Below are positions 7,226-14,492 of a stretch of DNA of 64,000 nucleotides, one piece after another. Where the stretch lies: the IMG/VR virus record IMGVR_UViG_3300017991_000056, positions 62,001 to 126,000 of that record; one strand, 5' to 3'. A program made the translations under genes and the position numbers. How positions within the stretch are numbered: the stretch's first letter is position 1; every line of letters begins with the position of its first letter. Below the pieces are notes generated by a model. The model searched no databases. It was not told the origin of the DNA and worked only from the letters and a program-made list of their open reading frames with translations. This stretch comes from a virus.

Positions 7226-7615
7226 ATGCAAGATGTTGCTTTCGAATTGGCGAGGATGGCGAGGGAGTTAGTCTCCTATGGGGACGAGGAGCTGGCAAAG
7301 GAGCTTGAGGCGTCGTCTGGTGCGGTGGCGTCTGCGGTTTCCAAGCTGGTGGGGTTTACGCCGTCTTTCAAGGTCAAGAACGACACGTATGGCGTGAAGT
7401 TCACGCAGGCCGGGCTTGAAGGTCGTGCCGGCGTGATAAGCTCCGCGGTCAGGTCCGTGGCCTTGGTCGTGTTTTTCAACAAGACGGTCCAACGGGACGG
7501 GAGCTTGGCGGGCGATGTGAAGTTCGAGGTGACTCCCAGGGAGGGACGGAAATCCACGGACTACGTTGTCGGGTATGCGGCTGTTAGGTTCTTTCCTGGA
7601 GGCAAGGTGAGATGA
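7226..7615 (+). CDS. Hypothetical protein with ARE module
   Basis: 129 aa from ATG 7226, five bases after GGAGG; a GTG at 7220 overlaps that ribosome site and is rejected. Residues 4-17 (V-A-F-E-L-A-R-M-A-R-E-L-V) are the recurrent module. The remainder is a beta-rich domain of about 100 residues. It overlaps the next gene by four bases. Function unknown. Confidence 0.6.
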   Translation: MQDVAFELARMARELVSYGDEELAKELEASSGAVASAVSKLVGFTPSFKVKNDTYGVKFTQAGLEGRAGVISSAVRSVALVVFFNKTVQRDGSLAGDVKFEVTPREGRKSTDYVVGYAAVRFFPGGKVR

Positions 7616-8004
7616 GGGACCTGTTGGCAAGGGAGCTGACGGGGCTCGCGAGGGCCCTGGTTGCCAAGGAGAGGCCCTCGGACCTTTTCGGCGGATCGTT
7701 CTTCGACTTCCGCGAGAAGCTCAAGAAGCTGAAGAGGGACGAGGCTGAGAGGATCAGGGCCAAGCTGGAGGCGAAGATCAACGCCGACCTGACGCAGAAG
7801 GGGGCCAGGCCCGTCGAGGGGGTGGCCGTGAAGCTGGGCAGCTATCGGGGCTCGGCTTTCATCACCTCCGCCAAGATGAAGGTCAAGGTCCAGGGTGAGA
7901 ATGCGGCCCGGGAGCTCCTGGCGTACCTGCAGAGGGCGTACAGCCCGAAGTACAAGCTCAAGGGCGTGACCGAGGACGGGATCGCCTCCTACAACATCAG
8001 GTGA
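7612..8004 (+). CDS. Hypothetical protein with ARE module
   Basis: 130 aa. Residues 4-18 (L-L-A-R-E-L-T-G-L-A-R-A-L-V-A) are the recurrent module. A charged helical segment (F-R-E-K-L-K-K-L-K-R-D-E-A-E) follows, then a beta-rich C-terminal half. It is the last gene before a strong terminator, so it closes a transcription unit. Confidence 0.6.
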   Translation: MRDLLARELTGLARALVAKERPSDLFGGSFFDFREKLKKLKRDEAERIRAKLEAKINADLTQKGARPVEGVAVKLGSYRGSAFITSAKMKVKVQGENAARELLAYLQRAYSPKYKLKGVTEDGIASYNIR

Positions 8005-8020
8005 CGGAACGGAGCTGGAA

Positions 8021-8053
8021 GGGGGCCGGGGACAACCCGGCCCCCTTTTTTTT
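8021..8053 (+). terminator. Rho-independent terminator
   Basis: GGGGGCCGGG (8021-8030) pairs perfectly with CCCGGCCCCC (8036-8045) around a GACAA loop and is followed by eight T residues (8046-8053). This is a textbook intrinsic terminator. Confidence 0.93.
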
Positions 8054-8058
8054 GCTAA

Positions 8059-8071
8059 TCGTTTTATATCC
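8059..8071 (+). promoter_or_regulatory. Putative promoter motif TCGTTTTATATCC
   Basis: This AT-rich 13-mer lies directly after the terminator and upstream of the next gene. The same 13 bases recur at 47896-47908, also in an intergenic gap ahead of a gene. Both copies are followed by TTGTG within about ten bases. In such GC-rich DNA an exact recurrence after a terminator suggests a phage promoter. No -35 element is obvious. Confidence 0.5.
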
Positions 8072-8108
8072 GTCCCTCTTGTGGGGACGCGGGCATGGAG
8101 AAGGCATC

Positions 8109-8651
8109 GTGGAGAAGCCGACGTACATGGGGCTGAGGAAGGACCTGGGGTCCTGCGCGGTGGTGTTCGAGCTGCGTGGTGTCCGGTACTCGTACGAGAT
8201 GGAATGCCGGGACGCCTACGCGGCGGACTGGCTGGCCGGGAAGTCGGTGTGGAAGGCTATGAACTATGCCAAGAAGAGGGCATGGAAGATGAGGAAGCGA
8301 GATGCGGCGAGAGAGCTGCTGGCGGTGGCCAGGGAGATCGCGGGAGCCCATGACTGGTCGGTGAGTCGGCACGTGGTCGGCAGGAAGCCGTCGAGGAGGT
8401 TCGGGGTCATCTACGAGCTGTCGTGGGTGGGCGCTCCGTACTGGACATCCGAGGAGGACAGGAAGGCGCTGGCCGACGAGATGGTCGACGACTACCGGGA
8501 GCTGATGCGGGACCACGGATGGAAGGCGAAGCTCGAGCCCATCCGGAAGCTGGGATGGGATCGCTGGCAGGGCGTGATGAGCGCGGGCTACGAAGGTGAC
8601 CAGGAGGAGGCGGAGGCGCAGCTGGCGAGGCTGGGCTTCGACTTGCGGTGA
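8109..8651 (+). CDS. Hypothetical protein with internal ARE module
   Basis: 180 aa from GTG 8109, preceded by GGAGAAGG; an ATG at 8127 is an alternative, and the frame opens further upstream through the terminator, which is unlikely to be coding. The N-terminal 55 residues form a small domain. The recurrent module (D-A-A-R-E-L-L-A-V-A-R-E-I-A-G-A) follows, then a C-terminal domain of about 100 residues. So here the module is a linker or second start rather than an N-terminal tag. Function unknown. Confidence 0.55.
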   Translation: MEKPTYMGLRKDLGSCAVVFELRGVRYSYEMECRDAYAADWLAGKSVWKAMNYAKKRAWKMRKRDAARELLAVAREIAGAHDWSVSRHVVGRKPSRRFGVIYELSWVGAPYWTSEEDRKALADEMVDDYRELMRDHGWKAKLEPIRKLGWDRWQGVMSAGYEGDQEEAEAQLARLGFDLR

Positions 8652-8661
8652 GGAGCGCGGA

Positions 8662-9465
8662 ATGGCGGTTTTCCCAGGCACAGGCATACCGATCGGCCAG
8701 GCGTCGACGGCGAGGCTCCGGAAGCTGATCGACAAGTACATGCTTCCGAGGATCATGAGCTTCCGGTCCATCTGCATGAACGACGTGCCGATGACCATGG
8801 ACTGCGACCAGGTGACCTGGCGGTCGGTCTTCGGCAACTGGCTGGAGGCTTTCGGGGTCAAGGCGAGGAAGAACGAGTGCCCGTGCCCGGCCGTGACCGA
8901 TGTCGACTGGGTCGAGGGGACCTTCCAGGCCGGGGCCATCGAGGTCGGGGCTGACAACAGGCCGCGGGACAACGTCGAGGCGACGTTCCAGTTCGACTAC
9001 TTCCCGGTGGACGTCCAGGAGGGCTTTCTCAACGCGGCCATCGAGGTGATAAACGGCGGGGCGGTCGGGCCCCCGACGGACTACAAGCTGGACGGGAGCG
9101 GGACGGAGCCGCCGAACGCCTGGGACGGCGTCCTGGTGGACCTGGCCTACGCCATGTGCATGGAGAAGCTGCTCCTGGACTTCGACCTCTGGAAGTACAG
9201 GCTCATCTACGCGATCGGGCCGAACGACGTGTACGAGGGCGGTGGCGGCGACATCGCGAGCCAGATCGAGACGCTGAAGCAGAACGCGGAGCAGCGTGCC
9301 GAGCGGGCCCTGGAAAACGAGAAGTTCAAGACGGGCAACTACCTCTCGCCTCCGACGGTGATCTACTACGACTCCATCCGGGGTTTCGGGGGCAGCAGGG
9401 GCATGGGCCAGGGCACCCCGGTCGGGGGCAGGCTGAACGGATGGAAGCCGAACAAGTGGATATGA
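8662..9465 (+). CDS. Putative virion structural protein (head-tail connector region)
   Basis: 267 aa from ATG 8662 with GAGGAGC upstream. No ARE module. Mixed sequence with a proline/glycine-rich N-terminus (V-F-P-G-T-G-I-P-I-G), a mid-region C-x-C-P and a glycine-rich C-terminus (G-F-G-G-S-R-G-M-G-Q-G). Its size, composition and place upstream of connector-like and tail genes suggest a minor structural protein. No confident family. Confidence 0.45.
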   Translation: MAVFPGTGIPIGQASTARLRKLIDKYMLPRIMSFRSICMNDVPMTMDCDQVTWRSVFGNWLEAFGVKARKNECPCPAVTDVDWVEGTFQAGAIEVGADNRPRDNVEATFQFDYFPVDVQEGFLNAAIEVINGGAVGPPTDYKLDGSGTEPPNAWDGVLVDLAYAMCMEKLLLDFDLWKYRLIYAIGPNDVYEGGGGDIASQIETLKQNAEQRAERALENEKFKTGNYLSPPTVIYYDSIRGFGGSRGMGQGTPVGGRLNGWKPNKWI

Positions 9466-9474
9466 GGAGGAGGA

Positions 9475-10137
9475 ATGGTGGTACGTCAAGGTGAAATCTA
9501 CAAGCTTGATCTTAGGAAGGCCTTGGTCGATGCGGGAGCCTGGGCTATTCCCCAGTGGCAGAAGACTGTCAGGCTGCTGTATCGTCGGAGTGATGGGTAC
9601 GTCATGGTTGAGAAGGTCCGAGGGGATGTAGCGGACGTCTACGATGCAGTAAACCCGGCTGGCAGGATGCTGGGTTCGATTCGGGTGCCCGTGTCGGCCC
9701 TCAGGGCTGCAAGCACAAGGAGTGGGGCGGTGACGAAGGAGGAGGCAGCAAGAGAGCTTGTGGCGATGGCCAGGGAGATTGTCGGGGCGAGTCCGAAGGA
9801 GGCCCTCCTGGGGTTGTATCTGTGGGCCACCACGGGAGACCGCACTGGCAACCCCTACTCGAAGACTGAGGTGAGGGAGGCGATCAAGGCGCTGGGTGAC
9901 AGTAGCGGCTTCGACATCCCGAATAAGCGTCCTTCTGGGAAGGTGCTTGGCGCCCTCTACGACCTGGCCGTGTGGGCCACGACCGGGAACAGAGCAGGGA
10001 ACCCGCATGCCGTGAATGAGGTCAAGGCGGCCAACAGGGCTCTTGGCGGCGATGGCTTCGACCTGCCGAAGGGTCTCACGTCGTCGAAGGTGGCTGCCGG
10101 CTCCAAGATGGAGCATGGTATGCTCCGAAGGGCGTGA
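9475..10137 (+). CDS. Hypothetical protein with internal ARE module and C-terminal duplication
   Basis: 220 aa, ATG 9475 after GAGGAGGA. The first 80 residues include a beta-rich unit. The module (E-A-A-R-E-L-V-A-M-A-R-E-I-V-G-A) occupies about residues 88-103. The C-terminal part is an approximate tandem duplication of about 45 residues: L-W-A-T-T-G-D-R-T-G-N-P-Y...A-I-K-A-L-G...G-F-D-I-P-N-K and V-W-A-T-T-G-N-R-A-G-N-P-H...A-N-R-A-L-G...G-F-D-L-P-K. The W-A-T-T-G-[DN]-R-x-G-N-P unit is not one I recognise. Confidence 0.55.
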   Translation: MVVRQGEIYKLDLRKALVDAGAWAIPQWQKTVRLLYRRSDGYVMVEKVRGDVADVYDAVNPAGRMLGSIRVPVSALRAASTRSGAVTKEEAARELVAMAREIVGASPKEALLGLYLWATTGDRTGNPYSKTEVREAIKALGDSSGFDIPNKRPSGKVLGALYDLAVWATTGNRAGNPHAVNEVKAANRALGGDGFDLPKGLTSSKVAAGSKMEHGMLRRA

Positions 10138-10198
10138 GGTCCTACGTTCCGAGGGGCACGAACCTGGCAGTCTAAGAGTACGAGAAAGGCATTGAGCA

Positions 10199-10573
10199 AT
10201 GGCGAACGAGCTGACGTACCAGATTCAGTCGGCCCTGAGCAACGACGGGCTGACCGACAACTTCTCGTCGGGGTCGGTGGCGGTCGACCAGACCAACCGG
10301 CGCATGGTCAAGGACGTGCAGGAGATCGCTATCGCCGCCGCCGGCGAGGCCATCGGGCTAGGCGCCCTGGTCTCGATCGGCTTCGCCGTTTTCAAGAACC
10401 TGGACGACACCAACTTCGTGGAGGTCGGGAGGTCCATCGGCGGCTCCTTCGAGGCTTTCGCCAAGCTGAAGCCCGGGGAGGTCGGCTTCCTTCGCCTGGC
10501 GGCCGGCATTGCCCCGTACGCGAGGGCCGACACGGCGGCGTGCGAGCTGATGTACACGATATACGACGACTAG
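10199..10573 (+). CDS. Putative structural protein
   Basis: 124 aa, start ATG 10199. Composition is typical of a virion protein: beta-rich, few charged runs, with G-L-G-A-L-V-S-I-G-F-A-V-F-K-N-L-D in the middle. No ARE module. The 60 bases upstream (10138-10198) hold no ORF and only a poor ribosome site. Could be a decoration or tail-associated protein. No homolog recognised. Confidence 0.45.
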   Translation: MANELTYQIQSALSNDGLTDNFSSGSVAVDQTNRRMVKDVQEIAIAAAGEAIGLGALVSIGFAVFKNLDDTNFVEVGRSIGGSFEAFAKLKPGEVGFLRLAAGIAPYARADTAACELMYTIYDD

Positions 10574-10586
10574 GAGAGTTCCCGCG

Positions 10587-10883
10587 ATGGACATGGCGGC
10601 GGAGATTAGGGACATCGGCAGGCTGATAGGGTCTGCCGCCCTGATAGACGCGGTCCGGCGCGAGGTGCGCCGGGCGGTGGGCTCCGCCGGCACGGTGGTG
10701 GACGGGGAGCACCACGAGGCCGGGTGCCAGTGCCAGGTGGTGGTCAGGTTGCCGTTCGGCGACGAGGCGGGCATGGTGGCCAGGAGGATACGCGGGGCGT
10801 TTCCCGACGTGGATGTCGAGGCCCTGGCTGACGGAGTGATAGGCGTCAGGGACAGCAGGAGGGGCAGGCATGATGGCTTGTGA
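10587..10883 (+). CDS. Small hypothetical protein
   Basis: 98 aa, ATG 10587 preceded by AGGAGAG. It has a helical N-terminus followed by H-H-E-A-G-C-Q-C-Q-V-V-V-R-L-P and a short alpha/beta tail. No family recognised. It sits between two virion-type genes. Confidence 0.45.
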   Translation: MDMAAEIRDIGRLIGSAALIDAVRREVRRAVGSAGTVVDGEHHEAGCQCQVVVRLPFGDEAGMVARRIRGAFPDVDVEALADGVIGVRDSRRGRHDGL

Positions 10884-10924
10884 CCAGCCCAATGACAACG
10901 TCTGTCTCTTGAGGAGTGCTTGAG

Positions 10925-11413
10925 ATGGCATGCGATATTAGCCCGAGCACAAATGAATCGTATTACAGTGGAGCCTGGCAGAACATCAGGGACGTGCTCC
11001 GGGTCATGGACATCGGCGAGGGCAGGCTCGCCCAGGTGACCGAGGAGATGACCAACCGCTTTCAGGAGAGGGTGGACCGTGAGATCGACGACATCCTGGC
11101 CCAGACCTACCACGTCCCGCTGATCGAGATAAACCGGTGCAGGCCGGACGGGACGACGGCCAAGGTCTTCCCCGGGTCGGTCAGGCAGCACGCCATCTAC
11201 TGGACGGCGGCCCTCCTGCTGATGACCGAGTTCCAGGGGCTCAGCCAGAACATGACCGAGCAGGCCAACACCTACATTGAGACGGCCAGGCGGGAGATGT
11301 ACGCGATCAACGGCTTCACGCACCGGCTCAGGGGGCAGGAGCTCCGGAGCAACATATCCCACACGCTTCCGCCGACGCTCCAGCCGGCGAGGCTGCCGGA
11401 AGCCAACTTCTAG
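10925..11413 (+). CDS. Putative head-tail adaptor (gp36/DUF1320-like)
   Basis: 162 aa from ATG 10925, eight bases after GAGGAG. The segment F-Q-E-R-V-D-R-E-I-D-D-I-L-A-Q-T-Y-H-V-P-L resembles the helix of Mu gp36-like/DUF1320 head-tail connectors, in which an acidic helix is followed by L-x-x-x-Y-x-x-P-L. The C-terminal helices and its place among connector and tail genes fit this role, but the match is by pattern only. Confidence 0.4.
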   Translation: MACDISPSTNESYYSGAWQNIRDVLRVMDIGEGRLAQVTEEMTNRFQERVDREIDDILAQTYHVPLIEINRCRPDGTTAKVFPGSVRQHAIYWTAALLLMTEFQGLSQNMTEQANTYIETARREMYAINGFTHRLRGQELRSNISHTLPPTLQPARLPEANF

Positions 11414-11423
11414 GAGATGTGAG

Positions 11424-11654
11424 ATGAACAGGAAGATGGTCGCGAGAGAGCTGACGAGGATGGCGAGGGAGGTGGCGGCGGTTCACTCTCCGGAGGCGCA
11501 GGAGGTCATTCAGGCCCTCAGGCCTGTCAAGGGTGCCGTCGTGAAGCTCCGCAAGGCGATTAAAGACCAAGGGGATGACCGCGAGGCCGATGGCGTCTAT
11601 CTCGATCTGACGAAGATGATCGACGAGATGGTCCGGGAACTGAAAAAGCACTGA
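11424..11654 (+). CDS. Small protein with N-terminal ARE module
   Basis: 76 aa from ATG 11424 after AGGAGAT; a longer frame starting in the previous gene is rejected. Residues 4-18 (K-M-V-A-R-E-L-T-R-M-A-R-E-V-A) are one of the clearest copies of the module. The rest is an all-helical, highly charged unit. Ends two bases before the next gene. Confidence 0.6.
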   Translation: MNRKMVARELTRMAREVAAVHSPEAQEVIQALRPVKGAVVKLRKAIKDQGDDREADGVYLDLTKMIDEMVRELKKH

Positions 11655-11656
11655 GG

Positions 11657-12217
11657 ATGGCGGGCATGGACATCGACATGGAGCTTGAGTTCGACCGTGG
11701 CGACCTGGACAGCTACGCCATGAACCGGCTGCACTCGCAGGTGCAGGTGTTGGTGGAGACGATCCGGGGCAACGAGGGGCTGGAGACGGTCGTGGTCCGG
11801 AGCGACGACGCCGCCGCCATGCGGCTCGGGATCGGGGTGTCCGACCACGAGCAGAAGCGGGCGATCCTGGAGGGGGTGGCGGACCGGGCCCAGATGTGGG
11901 AGAGGAAGCTGAAGAGGTCGATGGCGGCGTCGGAGCTGCTCGTGCTGGCCAGGGAAGTCGTGGGAGCCCGGAGGGTTGTTACGAAGGGCCGTTGGCCGAG
12001 CACGACGTTTGTGGTCGGGCCGTTCCACTACTCTGTGGACCACGAGACGGTGACGGTGACGAAGGACACGTCGTCCGGCATCGAGAGCGTGGCCGTGTAC
12101 GACTACTCCGGGAAGGGGCGCAGGGAGCGAGGCCAGAGGAGACCGACGCCGGAGGCCGACTGGGAGCATGCCGAGGAGATGGCGTGGAGGATGGCGCAGA
12201 AGCAGGCGAGAGCCTGA
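11657..12217 (+). CDS. Hypothetical protein with internal ARE module
   Basis: 186 aa; ATG 11657 is taken, with ATG 11666 as an alternative. The first 90 residues, with H-S-Q-V-Q-V-L-V-E-T-I-R, resemble small neck or tail-completion proteins. Then comes the module (M-A-A-S-E-L-L-V-L-A-R-E-V-V-G-A, about residues 93-108), then a beta-rich C-terminal domain. This looks like a structural protein with a module-plus-domain fused at its C-terminus. Confidence 0.5.
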   Translation: MAGMDIDMELEFDRGDLDSYAMNRLHSQVQVLVETIRGNEGLETVVVRSDDAAAMRLGIGVSDHEQKRAILEGVADRAQMWERKLKRSMAASELLVLAREVVGARRVVTKGRWPSTTFVVGPFHYSVDHETVTVTKDTSSGIESVAVYDYSGKGRRERGQRRPTPEADWEHAEEMAWRMAQKQARA

Positions 12218-12304
12218 TGAGGACTGGCGATGGACGAGGATGCCGGGCTGGGCTAGGGAGACGATCCGATCTACACGAATCCTTCAAATATAATAAAAAC
12301 GCTG

Positions 12305-12835
12305 GTGGCGCTGCTGGAGCGGAACGCGGTCCAGATAAACCGGTGCGTCCAGGCCTACCAGCCGTCGAACAGCCTGTGCGTCTTCGAGGGCATGAGGAAC
12401 GTGCTCCCGGTGGACGCCTATCCGTCCTTCGAGATCGAGCCGACTAACACGAACGACGAGTGGGCGACGACGAGGGCGCAGCGGCCCAGGTACAACTTCA
12501 CCTGCACGCTGACGGTGAATAACTCGAACGAGAAGTTGGGGGTCGAGTACGTGGCGACGCTGGCGACCCTGCTGGGGGCGATCATGACGAGTCCGGAGAA
12601 CCTTCAGCTCAGGGTGCTGAACGAGACGAAGTGGAGCCTGGCGGGCGGCTTGACGGACACCTACATTCTGGACAGCCTCGTCGAGGACATCTCGTACGGC
12701 GTCTTCCACGAGGGGACCATCCGCGTGGCGGAGTTCTCGTGGTTCGCGACGATCAACGAGACCTATCCGGACAGCAAGTTCCGGGTGGGCGACCACTCGG
12801 TTCCGACGATTCTGATGCCGATGATCGCGGCATAG
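12305..12835 (+). CDS. Putative tail-completion protein; start uncertain, in-frame amber upstream
   Basis: 176 aa from GTG 12305, but that codon has no ribosome site. The frame is open back to 12257 and the reading G-D-D-P-I-Y-T-N-P-S-N-I-I-K-T-L upstream of the GTG looks like authentic protein. Further up, in the same frame, ATG 12230 has a TGAGGA site, giving eight codons before a TAG at 12254-12256. The gene therefore appears to start at 12230 and be interrupted by an amber codon, unless a non-standard start is used. The body is beta-rich and virion-like, in a tail-completion position. Confidence 0.5.
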   Translation: MALLERNAVQINRCVQAYQPSNSLCVFEGMRNVLPVDAYPSFEIEPTNTNDEWATTRAQRPRYNFTCTLTVNNSNEKLGVEYVATLATLLGAIMTSPENLQLRVLNETKWSLAGGLTDTYILDSLVEDISYGVFHEGTIRVAEFSWFATINETYPDSKFRVGDHSVPTILMPMIAA

Positions 12836-12876
12836 TCATAATTCTTTGATACTTGAGCCATGTTTGAGGCGACAGC

Positions 12877-13404
12877 ATGAACGCCGAAAGCGCAGACAGG
12901 GCCGCGAAGGCCGTAGGGAAGCAGGATTTGCCGGGGCTGGCGGACGCGGTGATAGATGCCGGCGAGAAGTCGTACCAGGCGAACCTGGAGGCGATCAAGA
13001 GCCTGGTTGTTCTCGGAGACGAGGAGGGCGGAGCGAAGGCCCTCCGGGAGATGACGGATGGAATCGGCCCGTGGGCCAAGGCGTTCGAGGAGGTCGGCAA
13101 GGCGGCCGACGCTGCCGCCAAGACGATCCAGACGGCCCTTCGCGCGACTCCGGACCATGGACTCGGTCAGGAGCCTGGTGGAGGGGAACGCGATCGTCAA
13201 GAAGGCGGCGGAGGGGCTGGAGGCGGCTCGCAGGGAGCTGTTGCGACCTGGGCTGGCGGACGGGCGTCGAGAGGAGCTGCTCGAGGACATGCTGTTCTTC
13301 GCCGAGGCCGCGGGGAAGGCCGCGAAGGGCGCCGTCGGCGACGTGAGGGACCTCGGGAAGCGCGTAGAGGCTTGGATGAAGTAGGAAAACGACGATGCCT
13401 CTGA
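12877..13404 (+). CDS. Helical protein, first frame of a probable frameshifted gene
   Basis: ATG 12877 opens a charged helical protein (A-D-R-A-A-K-A-V-G-K...A-K-A-F-E-E-V-G-K-A-A-D-A-A-A-K-T-I-Q-T-A-L-R) that reads well for about 92 residues, to about 13150. Beyond that the same frame continues without a stop to 13404 but gives Gly/Arg-rich low-complexity sequence typical of an out-of-frame read. Sensible coding resumes exactly there in the +1 (equivalently -2) frame, so the two parts probably make one product of about 165 residues by frameshift, or an indel has broken the gene. Confidence 0.5.
   Translation: MNAESADRAAKAVGKQDLPGLADAVIDAGEKSYQANLEAIKSLVVLGDEEGGAKALREMTDGIGPWAKAFEEVGKAADAAAKTIQTALRATPDHGLGQEPGGGERDRQEGGGGAGGGSQGAVATWAGGRASRGAARGHAVLRRGRGEGREGRRRRREGPREARRGLDEVGKRRCL
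13157..13384 (+). CDS. Helical protein, second frame of the same probable frameshifted gene
   Basis: 75 aa if started at ATG 13157. The sequence S-V-R-S-L-V-E-G-N-A-I-V-K-K-A-A-E-G-L-E-A-A-R-R is helical and similar in style to the upstream frame. Upstream in this frame there is no ribosome site, supporting fusion to 12877 by frameshift. The preceding codons CGC GCG overlap a GCGCG string on which an alanine tRNA could re-pair after a -2 slip. It ends ten bases before the next gene. Confidence 0.45.
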   Translation: MDSVRSLVEGNAIVKKAAEGLEAARRELLRPGLADGRREELLEDMLFFAEAAGKAAKGAVGDVRDLGKRVEAWMK

Positions 13405-14201
13405 TAGACACGACAACGCTGCTGAAGATCGCCGACCGGGCGGCCGCGCAGTACAGGTACATCAATGACGCCTTCGCCCAGCTGAGCCAGGAGGGCGGGA
13501 GCTACTACTTCGACCTGGTCTCCCTGACGAACGATCCGGATGTGGAGATACCGTGCGACAGAAACTACCAGCTCGTCGATGACACGCTGGTCGACGAGGG
13601 AGCTCCCTTCGCCGCCCACCACGGGACGAGGATGGCGAACATCATCGGGTCCATGGAGGCCCATTTCAACAGGACGGACAACACCGGGACCGTGCTCCAG
13701 GCGGGTGGATGGGACGGCTACCTGACCGACCATGACGAGAGGGTGAGCTGGTGGTTCGCCGCCCTCTTCTACGCCGTCAAGTCGTACCGGATGCTGGCGA
13801 ACGACGTCTTCAGCGAGACCGACGACGTCTTCGCCACCCTGGAGATGCTGGCGGGTCCGACCCTGGACTTCACCGACGGGGTGAACTACGGGAACGGGAG
13901 CCAGCTCAATCCGGCGGACGGGAGCGACTACGCGGCGACGCAGCTCAAGGTCGTGGTTGACACCTTCGGGGCCTCCGACCTGGACATAAGGCTGGGCGTG
14001 AAGGACGTGGACGACCTTCCGACCACGATAGACGTGACGGTGCCGGGCGGCTCCGCGCCGGGAGCCGAAATCCCGGTCGGCGCGACGTCCAACAGGTTCC
14101 TGGACGTGATCGGGGCCTCCCTGATCCCGTTTGGGAGCTTCGGCACGCTCGGTGACAAGGTGACGGTCAACAACCTCAAGGAAAGACAGGTCTCCCTGTA
14201 G
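13395..14201 (+). CDS. Putative virion/tail structural protein
   Basis: 268 aa, ATG 13395 after GGAAAACGACG. Beta-rich, acidic, with W-W-F-A-A-L-F-Y-A-V-K-S-Y in the middle and a C-terminal region containing V-P-G-G-S-A-P-G-A-E-I-P-V. It resembles tail or neck structural proteins in composition. No named family. It is immediately followed by the first copy of a 27-bp leader repeat. Confidence 0.45.
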   Translation: MPLIDTTTLLKIADRAAAQYRYINDAFAQLSQEGGSYYFDLVSLTNDPDVEIPCDRNYQLVDDTLVDEGAPFAAHHGTRMANIIGSMEAHFNRTDNTGTVLQAGGWDGYLTDHDERVSWWFAALFYAVKSYRMLANDVFSETDDVFATLEMLAGPTLDFTDGVNYGNGSQLNPADGSDYAATQLKVVVDTFGASDLDIRLGVKDVDDLPTTIDVTVPGGSAPGAEIPVGATSNRFLDVIGASLIPFGSFGTLGDKVTVNNLKERQVSL

Positions 14202-14210
14202 GGGGCTGAA

Positions 14211-14237
14211 AAGGAGGATAGTGTCATGGGTATGGGT
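14211..14237 (+). repeat. 27-bp direct repeat, copy 1 (ribosome site plus ATGGGTATGGGT)
   Basis: Exact 27-base match to 15250-15276, starting AAGGAGGATAG and ending ATGGGTATGGGT. It carries a Shine-Dalgarno site and the first four codons (M-G-M-G) of the intron-split tail gene. The two copies bracket an ARE-module gene and a LAGLIDADG endonuclease gene. Confidence 0.9.
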
Positions 14238-14489
14238 CGCAAGCGCATAGCATGAGAGCTTCTCCGTGTGGTCCGCGAACTCGTAGGCAAGGACCTTGAG
14301 GTCAACAAGCTGAACAAGATAGAGACGCAGGTTCGCGTCGATGGAAAGCTCAAATACACGATCACGAAGGCCACCTACAGTCGTCCTGTGTATTACGATG
14401 TGACAGGGCTCGGCCCACGGGGAACGGTTCGGCAGTACAGTACCTACAAGGGTGCATTGAAAGCGATAGAGAAGGCTGAAGGGGTCTAG
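14226..14489 (+). pseudogene. ARE-module gene interrupted by an in-frame TGA
   Basis: From ATG 14226 (inside the repeat) the frame reads M-G-M-G-R-K-R-I-A, then TGA at 14253-14255, then E-L-L-R-V-V-R-E-L-V-G-K-D and continues open to TAG 14489. Replacing TGA by CGA restores the module R-I-A-R-E-L-L-R-V-V-R-E-L-V, so a C-to-T nonsense change is likely. Reinitiation at GTG 14268 would give a 73-aa product lacking most of the module. The C-terminal 60 residues form a small beta-rich domain. GC is lower than in neighbouring tail genes. It travels with the endonuclease gene downstream. Confidence 0.6.
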
Positions 14490-14492
14490 CGA

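Noticed and set aside
12230-14255. Genome-wide stop-codon reassignment to explain the in-frame TAG and TGA
   Set aside because: Both TAG and TGA are used as ordinary stops of many confidently called genes throughout the window.
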